Source of the DNA: Micractinium sp. NFX-FRZ
Lineage: Eukaryota; Chlorophyta; Trebouxiophyceae; Chlorellales; Chlorellaceae
DNA: 64,000 nucleotides
Direction: 5' to 3'
Assembly (NCBI GenBank): GCA_029339195.1
Contig: JAPTJF010000318.1
Span: 1 to 64,000, forward strand
Below are positions 1 through 10,482 of the stretch, piece after piece. The notes beneath the pieces were generated by a model that was given only the letters and a program-made list of their open reading frames with translations, did not search any database and was not told where the DNA came from. A program made the position numbers and the translations under genes. Numbering within the stretch: the first letter of the stretch is position 1; every line of letters begins with the position of its first letter.

Positions 1-540
1 CCCCCAAGCCCGCCGCTCGATGCCCGCTTCGGCAGCATCCCAGCAGCACTCCTCCCTCTCCACAAGCGCTTCCAGTGAGTTAACCTGCCAGGCCCCACAC
101 CACACGCATGCCTTCCCCCCTGGGGACCACATCAGGCAGCCAGTTCTGAACCAGCCAGCCACCACTGACTGCTGCACCTGCACAGGCCTTGTAAGAAGCA
201 GACAAGTCGATGCACAGGCAGGGTCCCACGAGCCACAGGTTCAATGTTCTCCCCGAGAGAACACCAGCTGCAGAGTGGCTCACAGGCCAGGGGGCACAAG
301 GTTGCATGGGAGAGTGTGATGACAGAGAGGTGCATGAACTTGCAAGGGAGGGATCCACACAGTAAACACAAGGGATTCAAGGGAGCAGCTGGGCAGGAGG
401 GAGGCTAGCAGCGTGCACACTTGGTCTATGGTGACCCTACTGCTCAGGCAGCTTGGCACATGACAGCAGTGCAACGCGTTCAAGAGCTAAATACAGGGGC
501 AGGTCGACGAAATGGCTGGAACAAGGGGATGCATGCGAGT
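1..540. repeat. Dispersed repeat, copy A (inverted relative to copy B)
   Basis: This stretch is, on the opposite strand, closely similar to 38215-38765. Examples are the shared CCCCCAAGCCCGCCGCTCGA at position 1, read in reverse complement ending near 38760, and the block around the GGTCGACGAAATGGCTGGA site near 500. Identity looks about 90 percent by eye with small indels. Copy A starts at the window edge, so its left end is not seen. No convincing coding frame, terminal repeats or target-site duplication were found. It lies downstream of the TauE-type gene. Confidence 0.8.
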
Positions 541-713
541 GCACAGGGAAGCTGGCTCTAGCGTACTGAACGGGCGGTACAGGTTACTTTTGTGGGGGTA
601 GTACAGGCAAGTACAGGCTGCTGCTGAGGCGCTGGCGGTTGCGGCCCTCAGGCCTCGTCACCACCTCCATCGCTGCTCTGTGCGGCCAGCCAAGGGGGGC
701 GCTCCTGCTCCTG
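541..713. other. 3' flank of the TauE-type gene
   Basis: Short non-coding stretch between the dispersed repeat and the stop codon of the minus-strand transporter gene; probably its 3' UTR. No other feature seen. Confidence 0.4.
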
Positions 714-1207
714 TCAGCCGCAAAAGTCGGCGCCCGAGCTGAGCTCTAGCCCATCCAGGATGTCGGCCACAGCATGGCGCCCGGCAAAGGCCACCGTCAC
801 CACAGCCCCCAGCCCAATGATGCCCGCCAGAATGAGGACCAGGATGTGTGCCCGCCCGCTGCGCCGCACGGCGCGCCCAATGAGGAAGGTGCCGGCAAAG
901 GCGGCCAGCAGGCAGGCGGTGCCGAAGACGGCGGCGTACTGCAGGTTGAGCCGCCCCGCGGCGGCAAAGGCGATGAGGGCGGAGGAGGCGGAGAAGAGGA
1001 CGAGCAGGCCCGAGGTGGCGCTGGCGCTCTGTGGGTGCACGCCCAACTCTGCATGCATGGGGGGCGGGCAGGCATGCAGGTGAAGCAAGGCGCACGTTGG
1101 GGCGGGCGGGCAGGCGTTGATGCTAGTGAAGGCGCGGGCTATCAAAGTTTGGCAGGCTGCAGGCTGCCCATGTGGACTGTGAGTGCATCCCCCGTGTGCA
1201 CAAGAAG

Positions 1208-1239
<32 letters not shown>

Positions 1240-4200
1240 CGGTGAAGCATGGGGTGGCCAGAGGCAGCAAGCCGGCGGGGCGGGGGACACAAAGAAGGCC
1301 CACATCCGCACGTCTCTGCAGGCTGCTAATCACATGCCGCTTGCCAGGTGCTGACAGGTGTGCCTACGGCTTACCTAGCAGGAGGGGCGCGATCAGCATC
1401 CCTCCGCCTATGCCCAGCGTTCCCGCAACGCAGCCGCCGCCCAGGCACACTGCCGAGGCAAGTGCCAGGTGGCGGCGCGTCCACACAAACAACGCCACGT
1501 CTGGCTGGGCAACGCCAGTGGCACCTGCCGCCTCTGGTGCCACGCTGCTGCTGTCCACAGCTGCTGCCCCCAGAATAGGCTGCTCATCGCCGCCAAATTG
1601 CCCACCCCGCCCCGCCCCTGGCGCTCCTCGAGTGGCCTGCATCAGCGCACAGCAGGCACAGCATGCAGCAGGCGTTGGCTATCATCAAGCTGGTGCTCTG
1701 CCCAGCTAAGCTGAGCAAAATGCAGGCCTGCCTGCATGCATGCGTGATCCCTCCCATTCCCATCACGCCCCGCAAGCTATATGCCGCTGGCTTGCCTGCC
1801 AGCTGAAGAAGAGGGTGAGCGCCAGCGCCAGCAGCGCCTGGCAGGCGTACAGAACTCCAAACTGCCAGCTGCAGCGCGAGAACTGGCGCTTCCCAAGCTG
1901 CAGGCAGGCACCCAAGGCAGGGGTGCAGGTGAGAGCAGGCAAGCACCCAAGGCACAGGCGCAGGTGAGCAGGCAAGGGGGCAGGCAGTGCGTCATGCGGG
2001 GGGAGCAGCATTCTGCCACACACGGTAGGGTGAGCAGGCAAGGGGGCCAGGCAGCATGCCATGCGTGCACCGCAGCGTTCTGCCACATGTAAACAAAGGT
2101 GCAGCCAACAGGCGGCGTGACATTGTACCTGGAAAGAGAAGAAGACACACCACAGCAGCACCAACTGGCCTGCCTTGGCCCACGGGAAGCGCACTGGTGG
2201 CGCCTGCACTCGGGGAAACGGGCATGCGGCGCAGGAGAGTGAGGCAAAGTAAGCCTGCATGGCATGCGTTGTACCCGACTTGACCGCCGAGGCAGCCCGC
2301 CAAGAGGGAGCAGAAGCGGGAGTGCCAAGAGCAGCCCTGTGAGCCGGCATGTACCTGGGGAGGTGATGGGGTGGTTGCCGCAGCAGTGCCCGTGCCTGGG
2401 GCAGTGCGTAACAGGTGCATCTGGTCCTCCTTCCCCTGCTGCCGTTCCTGCTCTGCCACCGCCGTCCCCTGGTGCTCCTGCAGCTGCCCATCGTCCCGCT
2501 GCTGCTGCTGCTGCTGCTGGTGCCGCCAGGGTGCAGGCGGCTGGGAGCAGGGCCAGTCGAAGCTCAGCTCTCTGCTGCTGCTGATTGTGGCGCTGCGGCG
2601 GGCGCACCCTCGCAGCGCCGGGCTTGGCTCGCTGGCAGCCGTGCTCAGTTGCAGCGCTGCCGCATATGCCCGGGCGCCTGTCGCATCGCCTGGCAGCGGG
2701 GAGTTGCGGGCTGTCCCCGGGTCTAGCACACCATCCAGGCACCCGGGCGCAGACAGCCAGCGCGACACAGCCGTGCCGCCAGCACACCCCCTGGCTGCCT
2801 CGTCCACGTCACCAGCGCTGCTGCCGCCTGCGTCGCTGCCTTCGCCACTGCCTTCGCTGTCGACGCTGCTGCAGGCTGCCTCTGGCACTGCAGCTTGTTG
2901 GCTGGCTGCCAGGCTGGGCTGCTGCTGGAGGGGCGCAGCTGTGGCAGCTGCTGCCACCAGCACATGGCGGCAGCCTGGGGCCGGGCCTCCTGCTTGGCAG
3001 GCACTACGCTGATCCCAACCCTGCCATGTGGGCTGCAGCACACCAACCACGCAATCACCCGCCATTTCTTCAGACCTGGCACGTGCAGCTGCCCCAATCT
3101 GCCAGTCGGGGGACGCCCCGGCATCTTGACCTGAGCTGCCACCGTGCTTCTGTTGCGTCAGCTGCTGCTGCGCCTGCTGCTGTGCCTGCTGTGCCTGCGG
3201 GTCCCCTGCCTGCAGCCGCGCCCCCTGCTGCGGCAGCTCGACACACTTGAGGTGCGAGCTGCGCCTCCGCTGCCGCTGCGGTGGGGGCTCCAAAGCCGCT
3301 GCCTGCTTGCGCTGCGCCTGGCGTGCCTGGCGCAGCCCCGTGCGTGCCGTGCGGTAGGTGAGGCACAGCAGGAGGGCGATGAGGAGGAGGGTGATGAGCC
3401 TGCGGGGCGGGGGGTGATAGAGTGTGAGTGTGAGGGTTGTGTGTGCATCTGTCTGGCAGCTCAGGAGTTGAGTGGCCACAGCCAGGGCTGCTGCAGCGCA
3501 CAGGCCGAGAGCCGGAGCTGTGCGCACCGCCACGAGGGCTTTGCTGTAAGCCCTGCCTCCCTCCCTCATTACCAGGTGGGCAATGCCCGATATGGGCAGC
3601 ACCCCAGTGCTGGCCCCCACACCACAGCGCACGCGCTCACCAGGATGCGAGGCGCAAGTCGAGAAGTACCCCAGTGCTACTAGCTGTGGGTGTGTGTGGG
3701 GGACCAGTACCCCCCCATACACCGCACAGCGCATGCGCTCACCAGGTGGGCAGCGCCATACTTGGGAACAGCAATTCAGTGGTACTCCCCCACGCCACAG
3801 CACCTCAGTGCTACCCCAACCCCACCGCCACAGCACCCACGCTCACCAGGTGGGCAGCGCCAGGTTGAGCAGCACGCCGGTGCTCACCCCCAGCAGCAGC
3901 GGCGGCGCCAGGCTGAGCGCCAGGTCAAAGTCGATGAGAGGGGTGTGGGGGGCGTGCGGGTGCCGCCGGCCCAGGCTGTAGGCCACAGAGCCTGCGGGCA
4001 GGAGGGAGGGCGGGTGGTGTAATGTGGGTGACAGATTGGTGGGGGGAGGAGTGGAGGAGTGGGCAGGCAGGCAAGAGTGCGGCGGTATGCACGGGCGGGT
4101 GGGAGTGTGGCAGCATGGACAAGCGGGCATGCAGGGCAGGCGGCACCAGCATCAGGCAGATGTCAAACAGAACAGGTGGCTCTCCCGCTGCCCAAGCAAG

Positions 4201-5150
4201 ACCCTGGGTGCTTTCAGGCTCATGGAACGCGCGGCACAGTCGGGCTCAGCCCGCCAGCATGTGCTAACGTGCGGGCAATGAGGCGACTGGTGTGCGCCAA
4301 CGGGGCGGGCAGGGAGGCAGGCGGCGTGCCGTTGTAGCGCCTCAAAGGGGCGGCAAACCAGGCAGCGTGTGTGGGGTGCTCACCCAGTGCGCCGCAGGTG
4401 ATGACTGCCTGGGAGAGGGCGGTGGACAGCTTGACGGAGAATCCCAGGGCTGCGAACAATCAGTGGGCACATGTGCACAGTTTGTGAGCAGGTTGGAGTG
4501 TGTTGTGTTGTGTAGTGAGCAGTTGCACCCGCATCGTCCTCCTTCCCTCCCACATCCAGCTACACAAACAATCGCACAGCTGTTCCTTATCACCCATCTT
4601 TTCATCTGCACACCTGTGTGGAACAAGGGAACGAACACAGCTCCACCCCCTACGCCGGCTGCATTTGAAAGCGCCGATACCTGGGCAAGTGCAGGCCGCA
4701 GTGCAGGAAAGGGGGATCAGGAGGTTGGTGATCCCAGCAAGCAGGCCTGCTTGGTGCAGTGCTTAGCAACAACCCCACAGTGTGACCAACCGCACCATAG
4801 ACCTTTTCGAAGCGGCTGCAATGTGGGCCTGGCTACGTGTGCACGCAGAAGCTAGGGCATGGTAGGCGGGAGGCAGGCCTCACCACGATCGACACCAGCA
4901 GGGAGGCCGTGGTGCCGGGTGTCAGACGAAATGGCATTGCCACCTGTTCCTGCTCAAGCTGCCAGGCATGCTGCGCAGCTTCAGACTGGAGCTGCTGGCC
5001 ATCCGGCTTGAGTGGCGCTGTCTGTGGGGCGGGGGCGGCCTCGGGGGCGGCGGGAACGCGAGCGCCGGCGCCGGCGGGCAGACGGGCGGCCGATCCCGCC
5101 AGCAGCGCCGCCACGAGAAGCAGCCTCAGGTGGCGGGGAGCATACTGCAT
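714..5150 (-). CDS. TauE/SafE (DUF81) family anion/sulfite transporter-like membrane protein, 10 exons
   Basis: Exons 5' to 3': 5150-4884, 4815-4803 (candidate 13-nt microexon), 4746-4681, 4449-4384, 3991-3847, 3399-2355, 2203-2129, 1897-1796, 1636-1375, 1048-714; about 791 aa, in frame to a TGA. The start begins with a signal-like hydrophobic segment. Family hallmarks seen are KLSTALSQAVITCGALG, PLIDFDLALSLAPPLLLG, a GTLGIGGGMLIAPLLL segment after the loop, and a final run of membrane helices. TauE/SafE proteins export or move sulfite, sulfoacetate or related anions. Exon 6 adds about 330 residues rich in Q, A and S between the two membrane halves, far longer than usual; the family is normally 300-500 aa. 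The first half lacks a clear GIGGG motif. The intron after 1796 uses a GC donor (CAG/GCAAGC). Substrate cannot be told from sequence. Confidence 0.85.
1207..1241. repeat. (CAGG)n tetranucleotide repeat
   Basis: About eight tandem GGCA/CAGG units inside the last intron of the TauE-type gene. The same CCTG/CAGG unit recurs in other introns here (about 6815-6842, 28446-28470 and 54888-54908). Confidence 0.85.
3566..3800 (-). repeat. Three decayed copies of exon 5 end plus donor, in TauE intron 5
   Basis: On the plus strand the true exon edge at 3841-3890 reads GCTCACCAGGTGGGCAGCGC and continues to a GGTGCTCACC block. Similar CACCAGG(T/A)...GCAGCGCC...CAGTG blocks recur near 3736-3790, 3636-3683 and 3569-3620. 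Each copy carries the donor-side sequence, so several decoy 5' splice sites lie within 300 bp of the real one. Confidence 0.7.
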
Positions 5151-5649
5151 GCCTGCCTAGGGCGGCAGGGCACGTGTATATGGCACGTTGCAGCGGCAAG
5201 GAGGCACGTGGGTGCGAGGGAAAACGCTCAAGGCGCCCTCGGGGTTTCGGCAGGCAACAAAGCTTGGCGGCTCATATCGTAGCAACAGGATATACAGTCT
5301 GCACTAGTCAGGCTCATGAGATTCCTACTCTCCGTTTCCGCGGACCGCGCCCCGGGCAGGGAGGTCAGCATGGCACAGCAGGGCACACCGTGAGATTGAT
5401 GTGTTGCTTGCCCTTTGGCCCCAAACGGACTTGCAGCTTGATCGGCGGTCGCCCCCGATTGATTTTGGATTTCAGACAGAGTCAAGCTTGCGAGCAAGAG
5501 TGATCAAACGCACCTCATTCACCGGTGCCAAGGTCTCAGGCACTGTGCCGCCAGTAGCGCGTTCCCAGGCGTATACCAGAGCCAGCTCCGCTGTGCCGAC
5601 CTCCACCATCAGCGGCTGGCCCGCCCTGCCGCCACCGGGCGCCGCCTCC
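5151..5649. promoter_or_regulatory. Divergent promoter between the TauE-type gene and NBS1, with two G-boxes
   Basis: 499 bp separate the two divergent start codons. CACGTG occurs at 5171-5176 and 5205-5210, about 20 and 55 bp upstream of the TauE-type start, with a related GCACGTT between them. CACGTG is the known plant bZIP/bHLH G-box core. No TATA box is obvious. Nearest-gene assignment is inference. Confidence 0.5.
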
Positions 5650-8637
5650 ATGGCCGCCTCTCTGTGGCTGCTCGAGGCCAAGCCCTTTCAGAGTGACGAC
5701 CGTTCAGCGGCAGCCTGCAGCGTGCAGTACTGGCTGAAACCAGGCGGGCCGTATGTGGTGGGCCGCGTGGGTGCAGACTTGTGTGTGGAGGAGGACAAGT
5801 CCATCAGCCGCAAGCACGCGACGCTGACGGTGCCGCCGGCGGGGCAGTGGGGCGATGGGGACGACGGCGCACCGGCGGGGCCGCACGTGCTCTTGAAAGG
5901 TGGGTGGCAACCAGGCTGGACGAGTACCATCTGCCCCCCGCTGGCCAGCCAACTGCCCCAGCCTCTGCACCCAGTACACTGCTCAGCTGCCTGCAGCTGC
6001 GGCACACCTCCAAACACAAGCGCTGCACCCACCAATGGCCCTGCCGGTCACTTACCCTGCTCTTACCGCTGCTTCCTGCAGACCTGAGCAAGTACGGCAC
6101 CTACCTCGACACAGCCAGCAGCGCCACCATCGATGTGCCGGCGCTGGGGACGGGCGCCGCGCCGGCGCCCGCGCCCCCGGGCGCCATGATTCGTTTTGGC
6201 TTCAAGTCCCCCTTCAAGCTGTACCACCAGGCAAGAGGGGGCGGTAGAGAGGTGCAGATGAAGGGTGGTTTGCGGGGGAGGGGGAGCGGAAGCGGGGAAG
6301 GGAGGCTGGCACAGCGGGCAAGGGGGCGAGCGCCCTTCGAGTGTTGGGCGCAATCTCCTACCTGGGTGTTGCATTCCCTGTCAGTGCTGCACCCAGCTGT
6401 GCTATATCTTCAACACACGTCCTCCCGCCGTGCACCCCCTGCTCACAGGATTGGGTGCTGTTCCTGAGCCCTGAGCAGCGCGTGGCAGCGGGTGCTGGCA
6501 CAGTACAAGCTTTGGAGGAGGCAGCGGCTGCCACCGGCCTGCCGCTCACAGGTGCAGTTACTGCCCGGTTACATGGTTGGGGTGAATGCGCATAGTGGGG
6601 GTAATCGACGCAGTCACAGCTCTGGAGGAGGCAGCGGCTGCCACCCGACTGTCGCTTACATGTGGCAGCCTGCGGAGAGGCTGTTGCTTGGGCTGTGGGG
6701 TGGGTGTGGGGACACAGGCAGGGCAGGCTGAGCTCTCTCAAAATGGCAGGCGCGTGCATGGCGCCGCGGTGCCTGCACTGGGCGCGACCAGGAGAGAGCG
6801 GACATGTGTGCGTGTCTGCCTGCCTGCCTGCCTGCCTGCCTCCTGCCCAAAGCCCGCCACGGCTCCCACGCCCACCCCCTCCTGCCCGCTTGGCTGCCCG
6901 CCCTTGACGTTGCACGTGCAGACGAGCTGCCTGATCACCCGGGGACGCGTGTGCTGGCGCTGGCGGGCGCACCGCTGCGCGTCGACGGGACGCTGCTGCT
7001 GGCGCTGGCGCGGGGCTTCCCGGTGGTTGCAACAAACTGGTGAGCTGCAATCATGTGCGGCTTGGCTACCCAGTGGGTGGTGTCATCTGGTGCGTGCGGC
7101 TGCACAGACAAAGACGCTGTGCTGGGCTCTGCAGCCGCCCGCTCCTGGCTGCACTCCTGCAGTGTCCTTTGTGTTGCGGCTGTGCCTGCACTTGTTGTGC
7201 TGCTGCCGGCCTTGACATGAAGAAGCGTGGCATGGTACGCACCGTGTCGCAGCGCCCCTGCCAGCGCCTCGCCTCGCCTTCCTGCCAAGGCCTCCAAGAC
7301 TTGCACACCCTACCGACTCCCTCCCTGTGCCCCCCACACTCCCCCAGGCTGCTGGAGTGGCAGAAGCAGCGCGTGTGGCGCAACGAGCGCCCACAAGAGG
7401 CCTGCTTCCCTGTCCAGCTGCAGTACAGTGACCGCAGCGGGCACCTCGTGCCGCTGCCGGGGCCTGCTGCCCTGCTGGAAGCCAAGACGCGCCAGCTGCT
7501 CGCCGGGCGCACGCTGCTGTGGCTGCCGGCCGCACGCAGCGACGGCAGCAGCAGCGGGGCGCTCCAGGAGGCGGCGGGCCTGATGGGTGCTGACAACCGC
7601 CACGTGGCGGCCTCAGGGCGTGCCTCTGCAGCAGCCAAAGTGGAGGGTGCGGTGCTGGTGCGGGGCAGCGCGGAGGACCCGGTGCCGGCTGCTTACAAGA
7701 AGCTGCCTTGGACCACGCCGCAGCTGCTGATGGTGAGCGAGGCCTGGGGCGCACTGAGGCCCCTGGCTGGCTGGCTGGCTGGCTGGCTGGGCCGACTGAA
7801 GGTCAAGTGTCTTCTGCCTGTCTGATGTGCTTGCCTGCCCAGCAGTCTGGTGCGAGAGTGCCCTTTCCCTGTTCCAGTCGTCGTGCCCTTGCTCAGCCGC
7901 CTCATAGCCTGAGTGCCTGCCTCTGCTCCCTGGCTGCCAACCCGCCTGCACTCACTCATCTTGCGCCTCACCCCAATGCTTCCCCCTGTCGTGCAGGCCT
8001 GCATGCTGGAGGGAGATGCAGAAGGGATGGTGCACCTGCCTGCTGCTGAGGACGACGCTACGCCGCCCTCTGCCGCCGGCAAGGGGCGTGGAAAGAAGGC
8101 GGGGGGCGGCAGCACTCGCTCCACCACTGGCCGTGGTGGCAGGGGCAAGGGGAGGGGCAGGGGGAAGCGGCAGGCAGGTGCTGCAGAGGAGGAGGAGGAG
8201 GTGGTGGATAGCGGGTCGGAGACGGAAGCCAGCGATGATGAGCTGGCAGGCATGCGGGACACGCAGCGCCAGCTGGCACTCGAGCAGGTGTCGCCCCACC
8301 CAGCGGCGACAGCAGCCACGGCAGCACCGGCAGCGGCGGCGGCGGCAGCCCCGGAGGAGGAGGGAGGGCGGGATGCAGAGGACGCAGCGGCGGCAGCAGG
8401 AGGCAGCAAGGGGACCTCACCTAGAAAGCAGGGCAAGAAGACAGCAGCGGCAGCGGCAGCAGGTGCCAGCAAGGCTGCGCCTGCTGCCAGCGCTAGGAAG
8501 CGGCGCCAGCCTGAGCCTCTGGAAGAGCATGAGCAGCAGCAGCGGGCGCAGCAGCAGCAGCAGGAGCAGCCTAAGCAGCAGGAGAAGGAGGCAGCTGCGC
8601 AGCCATCTGCCGCCAAGCGCCCGCGGCACAGCAAGCA

Positions 8638-8668
<31 letters not shown>

Positions 8669-10221
8669 CCAACAGCAGCAGCAACGCCGGTGCGGCCCCA
8701 GCAGGCGGCCATGCCTGCGAAGGAAGGCTGGCACAACAGGAGCCACCCGCTGCAGCAGCAGCATCAGCGACTGGCAGATGACGGCGACGCCAGTCCCGAG
8801 GGGCGTGCCCCACAGGCTGTAGCTTCTGCCGCCAAGCCTGCCCCAGCCACTGGCGGCACCAAGGGACGCCGGCGGGGCGGCGCAGCACGAGCAGCTGTGG
8901 CAGCAGCGGCAGATGAGGAGCAGGCGGCAGACGAGGGGCAGGGTGCAGCGGCCAACAGCGCGCAGGCGGCAGCAGGGGGAGTGGCAGCAGCGGCGGCAGG
9001 CCAGGAGGCAGAGTTTGTGAATGAAGACGGCTCCTTGGTAGCCTACATGCCTCTTGTAGTGGCGCCTGTGCTGCCAGCACCAGGTGGCGGCCGCGGCCGC
9101 GGCAGCAGCAATGCCCACGCTGGCGATGGCGACGACGGACCCAATTACAAACAATTCCGAAAGGGCGGCGGCGGCGACGGCGGCGGAGGCGCCGTGCTGT
9201 CAGCGGCACGGCCTGTCTTTCTGTACGATGCGCAGCCATATGCGGAGGATGGAGGGGTGGATGGGGAGGCATATCTCAGGCGAGTGACCGCTGCCTTGTG
9301 TACCTGTGTGCAGCACCTGTTGCTGTGTTGTGCGTATGCCTTGCGTCCCCGGCCTACTCCCGCTGCCTGCCGGGCCTGCCAGCAGTGGGCAGTGAGCGCT
9401 GTGTGGTGGGCGCCGTGCGGTGCAGCATTGGTGCTTGCGCAGCCGGCGCTGCTGGGCCAGATGCATCACACTGCAGCACCTATTGAACACCACCCTTCAT
9501 GTGCTGCCCTGTGCCCCACGTCCGTGCGTGCTGCCCTGCTGTGCTGCCTCTCTGGCAAAGGAAGGAGGCGGAGTGGCGGCGACGCACCAAGGAACGGCAG
9601 CAGGCAGTCTGTTTCCTGCCACTCAAGTTGATTCCTTTCGCCGCACACTCCCCCGGGTGTGTGCAGGAAGGAGGCGGAGAAGCGGCGGCGCACCAAGGCG
9701 GCAGACGAGCTGTTCTCTGCAAATGTCAAGGCCAGGAAGGCGGCGGCGCTGCCCGACCCTGACGGTGACACGCCTCCCAAGGGTGAGCTCTCAAACATGA
9801 GACATGTGTTGTGGTGCCTGGCATGTGGGTGGCCGTGTGGGATGTGGTGTGGTGTGGCTGCCTGCCTGGTTGACACACCAGTATCAGTGGGCAGGGGAGG
9901 TTCGTTTGCAGAAGGTGCAGAGAATTTAAGAGAGCTGGTGCCAGCATGTTGATCAGCCTCGCTGCTGACGTGTCTGCTGTCACGCCCCAACCAGCCCCTT
10001 CCCTGCACCACACTTCCCTCCAAACTGCCGACCTGGCCGTCCTCTCGCACTGCCCATATCGTGCAGGCCGGGGCGCTGGGCGAGGGGCCCGTGGCAGCAA
10101 GAAAGCAGCAGCGGCTCCCGACGTAGGGCAGCAGAGCATGCTCAACTTCCTGCCGACAGCGGGCAGGGGCCGAGGCAGGGGGGCCAGCGCAGGCCGTGGC
10201 AGGGGCAAGGGCAAGGCGTGA
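5650..10221 (+). CDS. NBS1: NBS1/nibrin-like MRN complex subunit (FHA + BRCT), 8 exons
   Basis: Exons 5650-5899, 6082-6230, 6449-6551, 6922-7039, 7348-7732, 7997-9279, 9667-9782, 10067-10221; 852 aa, all phases agree. ATG lies in a good context (CCATGG). The FHA domain (about 1-130) shows YVVGR, KSISRKHA and LSKYGTYLD, the NBS1 form of the fold. Tandem BRCT-like sequence follows (about 134-335), then a long low-complexity A/Q/G-rich region. The Mre11-binding motif appears as NYKQFRK (718-724), matching the metazoan NYKKFKK. An ATM-binding-like AADELF (774-779) follows a basic run. Beyond it is a G/R-rich tail with QQSMLNFL (823-830), resembling a PCNA-binding PIP box. NBS1 senses double-strand breaks with MRE11-RAD50 in the nucleus. 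Introns 2 and 6 need GC donors. Human NBS1 is 754 aa. Confidence 0.93.
6611..6668 (+). repeat. Duplicate of NBS1 exon 3 end within intron 3
   Basis: Near-copy of 6501-6557. Both contain GGAGGAGGCAGCGGCTGCCA followed by a (C/T)GCTCAC/TTACA-like edge, offset 110 bp. The copy sits in the intron and its donor is degraded. Confidence 0.8.
7763..7792. repeat. (CTGG)n tetranucleotide repeat
   Basis: About seven CTGG units just downstream of the exon 5 donor of NBS1, inside intron 5. Confidence 0.85.
9553..9608 (+). repeat. Duplicate of NBS1 exon 7 start within intron 6
   Basis: Near-copy of 9660-9710, the acceptor plus the start of exon 7, offset 107 bp. Both share GGAAGGAGGCGGAG then CGGCG(A/G)CGCACCAAGG. 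Upstream of the copy AAAG stands where the true acceptor has GCAG, so the copy has a weaker acceptor. Confidence 0.8.
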
Positions 10222-10482
10222 ACAAGCGGCCTGCCCGCCCGGCAACAACGGCACCGGCAGCTGCGGCGGCGGTCACCGGCTGCCAGTTTGAGCAGCGCCT
10301 GCATGCATCATGTCTGTCCCCTGCAACTGCTGCAAGATACATGTGGGAGTGCTGGGTGTACTGGGAGATCTCGGAATGGGAGATCATGGCGCCCCCACAG
10401 TGGCATGACGTGGCGGCGCCGGCAGGATTTTTTGCTAGGATATGGTGTCCTCCACCACCCAGCCTGCAAACAAACTGCAACC

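Noticed and set aside
1..540. Transposon or LTR call for the dispersed repeat
   Set aside because: No open frame, terminal repeats or target-site duplication visible; left end is outside the window, so the class cannot be assigned.
1992..3836. 614-codon open frame on the minus strand read as a single protein
   Set aside because: Only 3399-2355 is supported as an exon; the rest runs through introns with clear splice sites. High GC content makes long chance frames common here.
7693..8736. 347-codon minus-strand frame opposite NBS1
   Set aside because: It mirrors the low-complexity A/Q/G-rich part of NBS1 on the coding strand and has no family features of its own.
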